Assembly: GCA_031261295.1 (NCBI GenBank)
Contig: JAISKT010000039.1
Coordinates: 1-37,204, forward strand
DNA length: 37,204 bases
Origin: Candidatus Symbiothrix sp.
Lineage (GTDB): Bacteria > Bacteroidota > Bacteroidia > Bacteroidales > Azobacteroidaceae
Direction of reading: 5' to 3'
Shown here: positions 9,573-18,602 of the stretch, piece by piece
Position numbering within the stretch: position 1 is the first letter of the stretch
How the letters are laid out: every line of letters begins with the position of its first letter
The notes under the pieces: generated by a model
What the model saw: only the letters and a program-made list of their open reading frames with translations
What the model was told of the DNA's origin: nothing
Database searches by the model: none
Translations under genes and position numbers: made by a program

Positions 9573-10382
9573 ATGCGTATGAAAAAGATCATCCCGCAAG
9601 TTTTTAAGAATTTACTTATTCTTTCTTTCGTATGTTTCAGCCAGACATCTTTGGCTGTCAGTGAATTATTTTTTATGGATGCGCGTTCCTTTGCGTTAGG
9701 GAATGTCCATGCCTTGAGTGACGAACTGCTCAATCCGGCAACTATCGCTTTTTCGGAACAGAGGCAAGCGGGAATTTCCGTCTTGAACCGCTTCCAAATG
9801 AAAGAGTTGAATACGGCGAATCTCTATTTGAAGTATCCCAACAAATGGTTGGATGCAGGTGTCAAGTTTTCCACTTTCGGTTACGAAGATTACCGGATCA
9901 GTCAAATGCAAGCGAGCTTTGCTAAAAAGATTGCACCCAATCTCTCGCTGGGTATTCAGTTGGCTTATTTAAATGAATCTTCAATACTCGAAGAAAACGC
10001 CAGGCAAACCTTTACTTCCGGTTTAGGGGTTTATTACCGCTTGAATGAGAAAATTGACTTGGCTTTATTGGGCGAAAACCTCCTGCATACTTTCGACGAT
10101 AACCCGGTTTGCGGCTATGCAGGGATGAAATACAAGCCTTTTGAAAACTCGGTTCTTCTATTGGAAGCAAATTATGGAAAAGAAACGCAATTTACTTTCT
10201 CATTGGGTTTTGAGTATGAAATCCTCAACCAATTTCTAATCCGGGCCGGATTCAGATCCAATCCGAAGACGCCTTCTTTTGGAATTGCCTACCAATGGAA
10301 TAAATGGACAGTCGAAGCGGGATTTTCTTTTCACTCCGTTTTGGGAGTAAGCAGTATAATTGGCGTGAACTTTGAACTTTAA
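9573..10382 (+). CDS. Outer-membrane beta-barrel protein (PorV/PorQ-like)
   Basis: Signal peptide, then alternating beta-strand pattern (MDARSFALGNVHALSDELLNPATIAF...). Confidence 0.6.
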   Translation: MRMKKIIPQVFKNLLILSFVCFSQTSLAVSELFFMDARSFALGNVHALSDELLNPATIAFSEQRQAGISVLNRFQMKELNTANLYLKYPNKWLDAGVKFSTFGYEDYRISQMQASFAKKIAPNLSLGIQLAYLNESSILEENARQTFTSGLGVYYRLNEKIDLALLGENLLHTFDDNPVCGYAGMKYKPFENSVLLLEANYGKETQFTFSLGFEYEILNQFLIRAGFRSNPKTPSFGIAYQWNKWTVEAGFSFHSVLGVSSIIGVNFEL

Positions 10383-10396
10383 TTAAATGACAGACT

Positions 10397-12427
10397 ATGA
10401 GAACGATACTGAAAATCACCCTGATTTTTATCGGGGAAATATTTGTGCAAAATGCTTTTTCACAAATAAGTGCAACCAATTCGGAATGGATGCAATATCT
10501 GGAAGAACTGGCTGATAATGAAGAAATAAACGAAGAATATCTCGAGAATTTGTTTGACGAACTCTCGCATATTGTTGAAAATCAATATAATTTGCAGAAA
10601 GTAAGTAAAGAGGAGTTAGAAAAACTACCGTTCCTCACGGACTTGCAAATAGAAAACCTGCTGTATTACATTTATAAATACGGCCCTTTAACCGATATTT
10701 ATGAATTAAAAAATGTGGAAGATTTGGACAGTCAAACGATTACCTATTTGCTCCCTTTTGTGTATGTGGGCGAAATAGAGAATCAGGAAAAAGCGATTCC
10801 AACCGGTAAATTTCTTCAGTACGGCAAACAGGAATTGATGCTCCGTAGCAATTTTACCTTACAGGAAAAGGCCGGTTATACAAACGATTCATATTTAGGC
10901 GATCCGTATTACCTGAGTTTCCGGTATGGATTTAATTACAAAGACCAAATACAATGGGGAATCAGCGGCGAAAAAGATCCCGGAGAACCTATCCTGAAAG
11001 GCTACAACAAAGGTTTTGATTATTATGCCTTCAACTTGACGTTCCGGAAACTCGGCTTTTTGGAAGAATTGCAATTCGGGAATTACCGCCTTTCTTTCGG
11101 ACAGGGATTGGTCATGAACACTAATTTTTCCATGGGAAAAACATCGGATGTTGTCAATATCAATCAACGGAATACGGGCATCCAAAGGCATGTTTCCACC
11201 AATGAAAGTCAATATTTCAACGGAGTAGCCGGTCTGTTGAAATGGGGAAATACCCGCCTCAGCCTTTTTTATTCCAACCGCGATTGGGATGCGACTGCGG
11301 ACCATGCGACCATACGGACCTTCAAAACAGACGGTTATCACCGGACTTACAATGATTTGCTGAAAAAACAAACGGCTAATACCGAAACGGTTGGAGGCAA
11401 TATCCAATGGAAAAAAGAAAATCTTTCATTGGGATTAACCGCTACTTACTATTCTTTTGGAGGGAAAAAACTGAATCCCGATTTAAAACCGTACAATTTA
11501 TTTTATTTGCGGGGAAAAGACGGATTCAATACCGGACTGAATTATGGTTATCAACAGAAAAACTGGAATTTCCAGGGAGAAACAGCGATGGATAAATCTG
11601 GTAAAATAGCGAGTATCAACAACTTATTTCTCAAACCGGTTTCCTTTATGAATTGGGCGTTTTCTTTCCGGTATTACGACAAAGCCTACAATGCGTTTTA
11701 CGGGAAAAGTTTTTCCGAATCCACTACCGTACAAAACGAAACCGGATTATACACCGGAATGAAAATCCAATTGCTCCGCCGCTGGGAATTGTCCGCTTAT
11801 TGGGATTATTTTGTTTTTCCCTGGTTGAAATACGGCATTGACACGCCTTCCTCCGGAAATGACGCTTTGGTGCAACTGAAATACAATCACAATTCTAAAT
11901 TGCAAATGAATTTGAGGTACAAATTCAAGGAAAAATCTAAAAATGTTTCGATAGAAGATAAAAAAATAACGTCCGTTTTACCTTACGAGCAATATCGCTG
12001 GCAATATCAATTGAATTACGCTCTCAATAAAATCCTGTCATTCAAGACACAAGCGGATTATAATGTATATAAGAGCGATTGGAAAGAGCAACCCGCCTGG
12101 AGCATTACCCAATCCGCTTCTTACGCACCGGATAAGTCCAAATTCCAATTGGACGGCGCATTGGCCTATTTCCACACCGGCGATTGGGATACCCGAATCA
12201 ACATTTATGAAAAAAACATACTCTATGCTTTCAGTTTCCCAACCTATTACGGCGAAGGCTTAAGGTATTATGTTGTAGCCAAATGGAAAATCGCCAAGCC
12301 CTTGACACTCTATTTGAAATGCGCTTCCACGCATTATTTGGACAGGGAGATCATCAGTTCGGGATTGGAAGAAATCCAAGGGAAAGAAAAAACCGATATT
12401 TATTTTTTAATCAAGTATAATTTTTAG
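10397..12427 (+). CDS. Helix-hairpin-helix domain plus outer-membrane beta-barrel protein
   Basis: N-terminal ComEA-like HHH repeats (VSKEELEKLPFLTDLQIENLLYYIYKYGPLTDIYELKNVEDLDSQTITYLLPF) followed by a long beta-barrel-like region ending YFLIKYNF. Confidence 0.75.
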   Translation: MRTILKITLIFIGEIFVQNAFSQISATNSEWMQYLEELADNEEINEEYLENLFDELSHIVENQYNLQKVSKEELEKLPFLTDLQIENLLYYIYKYGPLTDIYELKNVEDLDSQTITYLLPFVYVGEIENQEKAIPTGKFLQYGKQELMLRSNFTLQEKAGYTNDSYLGDPYYLSFRYGFNYKDQIQWGISGEKDPGEPILKGYNKGFDYYAFNLTFRKLGFLEELQFGNYRLSFGQGLVMNTNFSMGKTSDVVNINQRNTGIQRHVSTNESQYFNGVAGLLKWGNTRLSLFYSNRDWDATADHATIRTFKTDGYHRTYNDLLKKQTANTETVGGNIQWKKENLSLGLTATYYSFGGKKLNPDLKPYNLFYLRGKDGFNTGLNYGYQQKNWNFQGETAMDKSGKIASINNLFLKPVSFMNWAFSFRYYDKAYNAFYGKSFSESTTVQNETGLYTGMKIQLLRRWELSAYWDYFVFPWLKYGIDTPSSGNDALVQLKYNHNSKLQMNLRYKFKEKSKNVSIEDKKITSVLPYEQYRWQYQLNYALNKILSFKTQADYNVYKSDWKEQPAWSITQSASYAPDKSKFQLDGALAYFHTGDWDTRINIYEKNILYAFSFPTYYGEGLRYYVVAKWKIAKPLTLYLKCASTHYLDREIISSGLEEIQGKEKTDIYFLIKYNF

Positions 12428-12493
12428 ATTTTTCATTGGAAAATACGAAAATTCGTATTATCTTTGAGGAGTCTATCAAAAAAATGATAGATT

Positions 12494-12691
12494 ATGGAAT
12501 TTGAAAGACAGAAAAGAATTGCAAAAGACTTATTTCTTTACTATGCAACGCAGTTTAATTCTTCTGTAAAAGAAGAACGAAGACGAGAGATTATGAAGCA
12601 GATAGATGCAACTTTAGACATTTATCTTTATTACAAAAAACAAAATGATAAAAAAAATCATGGAAAAAGAAGAAACAGATTTATTAAATGA
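12494..12691 (+). CDS. Small hypothetical protein overlapping the DUF5053 gene
   Basis: 65-aa ORF behind a TATCTTTG box (12459-12466); overlaps the next ORF. Confidence 0.5.
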   Translation: MEFERQKRIAKDLFLYYATQFNSSVKEERRREIMKQIDATLDIYLYYKKQNDKKNHGKRRNRFIK

Positions 12692-13118
12692 CATTAGAAG
12701 GTTATTCCCCACAGAAAGACTGTACCAGGAGTTTCTTTTGTTTCGGAAAATGACAGACGAAGAACGGGATCTATTTGAAGAAAAGAATAGGGAATGGGTT
12801 AACAACCTTAGTCCTGAAGAACAAGAGCAGCATGTGCAAGATCTTATTACCGGTGCAAAACAAGCAGTTGAATATTATGCTGATATTATTGTGAAAGAAC
12901 AATTGGGAAATATTCCGGATTATGTTTCTTTCTCCAAAATAGCCAAAAACTACTTTGGAAAATCAAGCAGTTGGTTGTATCACCGATTAAAAGGGACTTT
13001 GATAAATGGCAAACCGGCCAAGTTTACAGAAGAACAACGATTAAAATTAGCAGGCGCTTTCGATGAATTGGCGAATGATTTCAAGAAGGCTTCTCAAACG
13101 CTTCGTGCTGCCGTTTAA
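12645..13118 (+). CDS. DUF5053-like protein
   Basis: FSKIAKNYFGKSSSWLYHRLKGTLINGKPAKFTEEQRLKLAGAFDELA is typical of DUF5053. Confidence 0.75.
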   Translation: MIKKIMEKEETDLLNDIRRLFPTERLYQEFLLFRKMTDEERDLFEEKNREWVNNLSPEEQEQHVQDLITGAKQAVEYYADIIVKEQLGNIPDYVSFSKIAKNYFGKSSSWLYHRLKGTLINGKPAKFTEEQRLKLAGAFDELANDFKKASQTLRAAV

Positions 13119-14044
13119 TCGACAAAACGTTTGGTCAGATCGCCGTAGGCGTCAATGCGGCGATCCCGTAAGAACGGCCACCACCGGCGAACTTCTTCCG
13201 AGCGCTTGAGATTGACTTCCACAACGAGGTTTTCTTCTTGAGTAGTAGAGGCTTGGGCAATAATTTCTCCTTGCGGGCCTGCCACAAAACTGTTTCCCCA
13301 AAACCGGATTCCCCGGGTTTGGCCGGAGGGATCGTCTTCGTGCCCTACCCTGTTTACTGCAATGACATTCAATCCGTTATAAACGGCATGTCCTTGTTGT
13401 GAAATAATCCAGGCATTTTTTTGCCGTGCTTTTTCTTCTTCCGTATCGGAAGATTCCCATCCGATGGCCGTAGGATAAATCAGTAGTTCAGCGCCGGCCA
13501 GCGCCATCAAGCGGGCGGCTTCGGGATACCATTGATCCCAACAAACCAGAACGCCCAATTTCCCCAAGGAAGTGGAAATGGGTTGAAATCCCAAATCTCC
13601 CGGCGTGAAATAGAATTTTTCGTAATAAGCCGGATCATCCGGAATGTGCATTTTACGGTATTTGCCTGCGATTGTCCCGTCACTTTCAATCACTACGGCT
13701 GTATTGTGATACAAACCCGGAGCGCGTTTTTCAAATAAAGACAAGACCAAAACAATTCCCAATTCTTTGGCTAACCGGCCAAACAAATCCGTGGAAGGCC
13801 CCGGAATGGTTTCTCCCAAATCAAACAAGCGGGTATTTTCCGTCTGGCAAAAATACAATCCGTTGTGCAACTCCTGCAACACCACCAATTGCGCGCCTTT
13901 AGCCGCACAATCGCGAATATTGGAAAACAATTTATCAATATTTCCCTGAATATCAGCTGTATTGGACTGTTGCACCAAACCCACTTTTAGGGTGCAAGGT
14001 GCACGGTGCACGGTATGCGGTTGATTTGTCATTGTATTTTTCAT
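13115..14044 (-). CDS. aguB: N-carbamoylputrescine amidase-like carbon-nitrogen hydrolase
   Basis: VGLVQQSNTADIQGN..., LVVLQELHNGLYF, YRKMHIPDDPAYYEKFYFTPGD, VCWDQWYPEAARLMAL nitrilase-superfamily motifs; adjacent to agmatine deiminase. Confidence 0.88.
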   Translation of the reverse strand: MKNTMTNQPHTVHRAPCTLKVGLVQQSNTADIQGNIDKLFSNIRDCAAKGAQLVVLQELHNGLYFCQTENTRLFDLGETIPGPSTDLFGRLAKELGIVLVLSLFEKRAPGLYHNTAVVIESDGTIAGKYRKMHIPDDPAYYEKFYFTPGDLGFQPISTSLGKLGVLVCWDQWYPEAARLMALAGAELLIYPTAIGWESSDTEEEKARQKNAWIISQQGHAVYNGLNVIAVNRVGHEDDPSGQTRGIRFWGNSFVAGPQGEIIAQASTTQEENLVVEVNLKRSEEVRRWWPFLRDRRIDAYGDLTKRFVD

Positions 14045-14095
14045 AAATCATATTATTTCTTTATCGTGCACCGTGAACCTTTGTACCTTGCACCC
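13990..14095. repeat. Inverted repeat GGGTGCAAGGTGCACGGTGCACGG... spanning the start of aguB
   Basis: Arms 13990-14019 and 14065-14095 with the start codon in the loop. Confidence 0.8.
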
Positions 14096-14107
14096 AAAAA
14101 ATCGTCA

Positions 14108-15136
14108 TTAAATGAAACCTTCCGGTATTTGCATCGTTACACAATGTAAACTTCCGTGTTGTTTTATCAAAGGCAAACAATTGATTCCGATGATTTCCCG
14201 GTCGGGAAATGCTTGTTGCAAAGCCGTTTTCGCCACTTCATCCAAAGGAGAATTGTAAGCAGGCATCAATACGGCGCCGTTGATTATCAAAAAATTGGCA
14301 TAAGTAGCGGGCAAACGTTCGCCTGCATCATAAACGGCCTCAGCCATTGGAAGCGCAATTAAATGATAGGGAATTCCTTCCATTGTCCTGAACGTTTTCA
14401 ATTCGCTCTCCATCAGGGACAATGTTTCGAAATGTTCATCGCTCTCATCCGTGCATTGTACGTAAGCAATGGTCTCCTTGTTACAAAAGCGGGCCAATGT
14501 ATCCACATGTCCATCGGTATCGTCTCCCGCCAAATCCCCCTGGTTTAACCACAATATCCTTTTAGCGCCAAACGCTTTCAAATAATCTTCCGCTTCCGTC
14601 CGGTCTAATCCATTCCGGTTGGGTGATAAAAGACACTCGGAAGTTGTCAGAATCGTTCCTTCCCCGTCACTTTCGATACTTCCGCCTTCCAACACAATAT
14701 GCAACAGATTTTGATAGCCAACATTGGACGTAAAAATACCACTCTCGTACAATTGGCGAGTAATTTGATTATCCTGATTAGCCGGAAATTTCAATCCCCA
14801 ACCATTGAAAGCAAAATCCAAAAGATACGGTTTCCCTTCCACAAAAACAGAAATAGGCCCATGATCGCGTGCCCAAGTATCATTGGAAAGAAATTCCCTG
14901 AATATAATTTGTGAATAATCCACATCGCCTAATGCAGACTTAACATCTGCAATAGAAGCACATACAATGATTAATTTTTCCCGCCGGATTACTTCTTTAG
15001 CTATGGAAACAAAACAAGGAATCACCTCATCCAAAATTGGCTGCCAATCCGTATGGATATGAGGCCAAGTCAACATCACGGCACTTTGTGAAGTCCATTC
15101 AGCCGGCAACTTAATACTAAAAGAATTTTGTTCCAT
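14108..15136 (-). CDS. aguA: Agmatine deiminase
   Basis: TWPHIHTDW, TWARDHGPISVF, LEGGSIESDGEGTILTT, NQGDLAGDDTDGHVDTLARF, GSLHCVTMQIP motifs; start at MEQNSF. Confidence 0.92.
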   Translation of the reverse strand: MEQNSFSIKLPAEWTSQSAVMLTWPHIHTDWQPILDEVIPCFVSIAKEVIRREKLIIVCASIADVKSALGDVDYSQIIFREFLSNDTWARDHGPISVFVEGKPYLLDFAFNGWGLKFPANQDNQITRQLYESGIFTSNVGYQNLLHIVLEGGSIESDGEGTILTTSECLLSPNRNGLDRTEAEDYLKAFGAKRILWLNQGDLAGDDTDGHVDTLARFCNKETIAYVQCTDESDEHFETLSLMESELKTFRTMEGIPYHLIALPMAEAVYDAGERLPATYANFLIINGAVLMPAYNSPLDEVAKTALQQAFPDREIIGINCLPLIKQHGSLHCVTMQIPEGFI

Positions 15137-15142
15137 GTCCAC

Positions 15143-15174
15143 AAAGATACTATTTTCTTTGGAATGTATCAAAT
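15143..15174 (-). promoter_or_regulatory. Promoter TTTG-N20-TATCTTTG for aguA
   Basis: Minus strand TTTG 15174-15171, TATCTTTG 15150-15143; ATG at 15136. Confidence 0.7.
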
Positions 15175-15269
15175 TTAATAGACTTTGTCATTTAACTAAT
15201 AATATTTGTTAATAAATTAGTTGAATTAAAAAATTCAATGCCTATTTTTGTACGAACAATTCCTTTATC

Positions 15270-16007
15270 CTATAACTTCCGCTGCCGTACCACTTCGTAC
15301 ATCAACACCGCCGCCGCTGCCGATACATTCAACGAAGCAATCGTCCCTGCAATGGGAATTTTCACCATTTCATCGCAAATACGGAGATTATCCATAGAAA
15401 TACCCATGTCTTCTCCTCCCATTACAATGGCGGTAGGCGTGGAATAATCCGCTTGGGTATATTCCGCCGTAGCTTTTTCGGTAGCCGCAATCACTTTGTA
15501 ACCGCAGTCTTTCAGGAATTTAATGGCATCCGTGATGCTGTTTTCTTTGCATACCGGCAAGGTAAGCAAAGCGCCTGCCGATGTTTTCACGGCATCCGCA
15601 TTGACGGAAACGCTGTTACGGGCGGGAATTACGAGGGCATCCGTTCCGGCACATTCGCAGGTGCGGGCAATGGCGCCGAAATTGCGGACATCGGTGATTC
15701 CGTCCAACAAGACGATAAACGGATTTTTCCCTTCTTCGTACAAAAAGGGAACAATGTCTTCCAAGGTTTGATAGGTTACGGCGGAAATAAACGCAATCAC
15801 TCCCTGGTGGTTTTTGCGTGTCAACCGGTCTAACTTTTCCTGCGGCACGCGCTGAATCGGGATGTGGGTATCTTTCACAATATTGAAAAGTTCCCGGGAC
15901 AAATCGTTTTGCAAATCCCTGCGCATCAAAATTTTATCTACTTCTTTTCCTGCCTGAACGGCTTCTATCACGGCACGTGTGCCAAATATCATTTCACTTT
16001 CTTTCAT
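15270..16007 (-). CDS. rlmB: 23S rRNA (guanosine-2'-O)-methyltransferase RlmB-like
   Basis: SPOUT motifs: LDGITDVRNFGAIARTCECAGTDALVIP, VMGGEDMGIS, KIPIAGTIASLNVSAAAAVLMYEV. Confidence 0.9.
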   Translation of the reverse strand: MKESEMIFGTRAVIEAVQAGKEVDKILMRRDLQNDLSRELFNIVKDTHIPIQRVPQEKLDRLTRKNHQGVIAFISAVTYQTLEDIVPFLYEEGKNPFIVLLDGITDVRNFGAIARTCECAGTDALVIPARNSVSVNADAVKTSAGALLTLPVCKENSITDAIKFLKDCGYKVIAATEKATAEYTQADYSTPTAIVMGGEDMGISMDNLRICDEMVKIPIAGTIASLNVSAAAAVLMYEVVRQRKL

Positions 16008-17659
16008 TTCAATAATTCTTTCGCATTTTCAATGGCGGCGCTTGTCAATTCCGAACCGCTCAACATTTGTGCAATCTCTTTTATCCGTTCTTCCGTGGAT
16101 AAGCGGCGGATGTGCGTTTCCGTAAAATCACCTTCTTCTTCCTTATAGACAAAGAATTGCGAATCGCCTTTAGCTGCAATTTGGGGCAAATGCGTAATGG
16201 CGATTACCTGCATCACTTCGCCCATCCGGTGCATGATGTCTCCCATTTTATCCGCTATTTCTCCCGAAACGCCCGTGTCTATTTCATCAAATATAATCGT
16301 AGGCAAAGCAGTCGCTCCCGCAATCAACGATTTGATTCCCAGCATCAAACGGGAAATTTCACCGCCGGAAGCCGTTTGGGCTACCGCTTTCAATTCGCCG
16401 TTTTTGTTGGCCGTAAAAAGGAAACCGACATCATCTATTCCGGTGGCATCGGGCGATTCTTTTGTCATTATCCGGCAACTGAATTGCATGTAAGGCATTC
16501 CCAACACGCTCACTTGATCCACCAATTGTTTTTCCAAATAAACAGCGGCTTTCTTGCGGGTGGTTGATACTTTTCCGGAAAGTTCTGTTACCCGTTGCCG
16601 GGAAGCATCCAGCAATTTTTGCAATTTAGCTATTTCGTCGTCGTAATTTTCTATTTCCTGTAATTGTGCTTCCAGATTGTCCCTTAACGAGATAAGCGCT
16701 TCCACCGAACCGGTTTTGTGTTTTTGTTGCAAAGAATAAATCAAATCCAAGCGTTCGTTTATCCACTGTAAACGCTCCGGATCTAATTCTAATTTTTCGG
16801 ATTGGCGGCTGATTTCCAATGACAAATCCTTCAAATCTAAGTAGGCCGTTTGCACCCGTTCGATGATTTCACCCGAAGGAGCGTATATTTTTTGCAGGGA
16901 TTGGGCCAGGTTCAAGGATTCTTTCAAGGAAACCACCACTCCCTTGTTGTCATCCGACAATAAATGTTCAATCGCGTACAATCCGTTTTTCAGTTCTTCC
17001 ATATTCGAAAGAATCCGCAATTCTTCCTCCAGTTCCGTTTGTTCCGCCGGTTTCAATTTGGCTTCTTCCAATTGTTGGAATTGAAAACGCAGGTAATCCT
17101 GTTCGCCAGCCTGTTCGCTCGCTTTTTCCTTTAATTCTTTCAATTGCTTGCCAATGGATAAAAATTCCCGGTAATGCGTTGTATATTCTTCCCGCAAATT
17201 TTTGTTACCGGCCAATACATCCAATACTTGCAATTGGAAACGGTTGTCGCCCAGTAATAGATTCTGGTGTTGTGAATGAATATCGATCAGGAAAGTTCCC
17301 AGTTCTTTCAAATCGGTCAGACTTACGGGACTGTCATTGATAAACGCGCGGGATTTGCCGGAACTCCAGATTTCCCTCCGCAGAATGCAGTTTTGCGTAT
17401 CGTAATCCAAGTCCCGTTCATTGAAAAAGGCTTCTAAACCGTAGGAAGAAATATCGAACAGTCCCTCAATCGAACATTTGTCTTTTCCTTGCTGAATGGA
17501 TTTGGCATCGGCCCGCTGGCCCAAAATCAGGGACAAGGCGCCTATGATAATGGATTTTCCGGCGCCGGTTTCTCCGGTAATCACCGAAAAACCCTGGGAA
17601 AACTCAATTTCCAGATTGGAGATCAATGCGTAATTTTGTATTGTCAGTCTTTTGAGCAT
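16004..17659 (-). CDS. recN: DNA repair protein RecN
   Basis: ITGETGAGKSIIIGALSLILGQRAD Walker A, ASGGEISRLMLGIK signature, TIIFDEIDTGVSG Walker B. Confidence 0.95.
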   Translation of the reverse strand: MLKRLTIQNYALISNLEIEFSQGFSVITGETGAGKSIIIGALSLILGQRADAKSIQQGKDKCSIEGLFDISSYGLEAFFNERDLDYDTQNCILRREIWSSGKSRAFINDSPVSLTDLKELGTFLIDIHSQHQNLLLGDNRFQLQVLDVLAGNKNLREEYTTHYREFLSIGKQLKELKEKASEQAGEQDYLRFQFQQLEEAKLKPAEQTELEEELRILSNMEELKNGLYAIEHLLSDDNKGVVVSLKESLNLAQSLQKIYAPSGEIIERVQTAYLDLKDLSLEISRQSEKLELDPERLQWINERLDLIYSLQQKHKTGSVEALISLRDNLEAQLQEIENYDDEIAKLQKLLDASRQRVTELSGKVSTTRKKAAVYLEKQLVDQVSVLGMPYMQFSCRIMTKESPDATGIDDVGFLFTANKNGELKAVAQTASGGEISRLMLGIKSLIAGATALPTIIFDEIDTGVSGEIADKMGDIMHRMGEVMQVIAITHLPQIAAKGDSQFFVYKEEEGDFTETHIRRLSTEERIKEIAQMLSGSELTSAAIENAKELLK

Positions 17660-17671
17660 GGAAGCGAAATG

Positions 17672-18589
17672 TTATTTTTTCAAGGGATCCAGTTGATTGG
17701 ACATAGTCGGATACAGGCTGCGAAGCAAATCGTACAGTTCTTTCTTTTCCTCTTGTGTCGCCTTTCCTCCGATGGATACGATTTCGTCTAATTTGGAATC
17801 GGCGAACATCTGAAGGATTATTTCGGAATTGCGTACCTGGCGTAATTCTTTCAATACCGGTAAAGCATTCAAAATCGTTGTCCGCGCCCGATCCGGATTG
17901 GCCGCCATTTCGTCTAATCCTTTCCGGTGATACGTGTACCACAAATCGCGGTATCCTTTTAAGGAAGCATCCAAAAAAGCATTGATGATAGAGCCCCGGT
18001 TGCGGTTATCATCGAAAGAAGACCAGCCGCCCCAGCCCGAATTGGATTGGGCCATCGTGGCAATAGTCTGGGCCTGCCGGTAAAAAAGGCTGCCGCCCGT
18101 AGGAGAAAAACTGTCAAAATCCAAGGCCAGAATCAGGTTGGCATAAAAAGCGATTACCGCTTCCAGATTACTGTTCAATGAGTTTTGTTGCATGCCAAAC
18201 GTATTTTGTTGCGTTTCAATTGTCGCATTCTCCATATATTCAAATTCAAATTTGGTATCCCGGAAATTAAGCATAGTCGTTGTGTACGACGAATTATAGA
18301 CCGGCCGGCGCGACTGGACAAATAATTCCGCCTTGAAAGCGGTTTCCGAGGGTTGCTCAAGTATTGTCAACGAGAAAGTACAGTCGATCCGTTCGTTAGA
18401 AGAAAAGGTAGTTGAACTCCATTTCGACCCATTGATATACTGACTCAAAGCCTGTTCCAAAGATGTAAAAACATTCTTGTTCGTCGTCTGAATCCGCTCG
18501 CTGTTGACGGTTACCCGGGCATTCAATTCCTGTGCCTGCAAGTGAAGCAGGGAGGCAAAGAATAAAATAATTATACTGATATATTTCAT
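17672..18589 (-). CDS. DUF4835 protein
   Basis: QELNARVTVNSERIQTTNKNVFTSLEQALSQYINGSKW is typical; neighbours recN and coaBC. Confidence 0.88.
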   Translation of the reverse strand: MKYISIIILFFASLLHLQAQELNARVTVNSERIQTTNKNVFTSLEQALSQYINGSKWSSTTFSSNERIDCTFSLTILEQPSETAFKAELFVQSRRPVYNSSYTTTMLNFRDTKFEFEYMENATIETQQNTFGMQQNSLNSNLEAVIAFYANLILALDFDSFSPTGGSLFYRQAQTIATMAQSNSGWGGWSSFDDNRNRGSIINAFLDASLKGYRDLWYTYHRKGLDEMAANPDRARTTILNALPVLKELRQVRNSEIILQMFADSKLDEIVSIGGKATQEEKKELYDLLRSLYPTMSNQLDPLKK

Positions 18590-18602
18590 AATATATATTC
18601 TA

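Noticed and set aside
10895-11407. 170-aa minus ORF
   Set aside because: Antisense to the HHH-barrel gene; no recognisable motifs.
13115-15136. aguA/aguB gene pair as a novel cluster
   Set aside because: Agmatine deiminase plus N-carbamoylputrescine amidase is a well-known putrescine pathway arrangement.
15195-15241. AT-rich hairpins AACTAAT...ATTAGTT and TTGAATTAAAAAATTCAA
   Set aside because: Low complexity AT-rich intergenic sequence between co-directional genes; likely ordinary terminator/leader structure.
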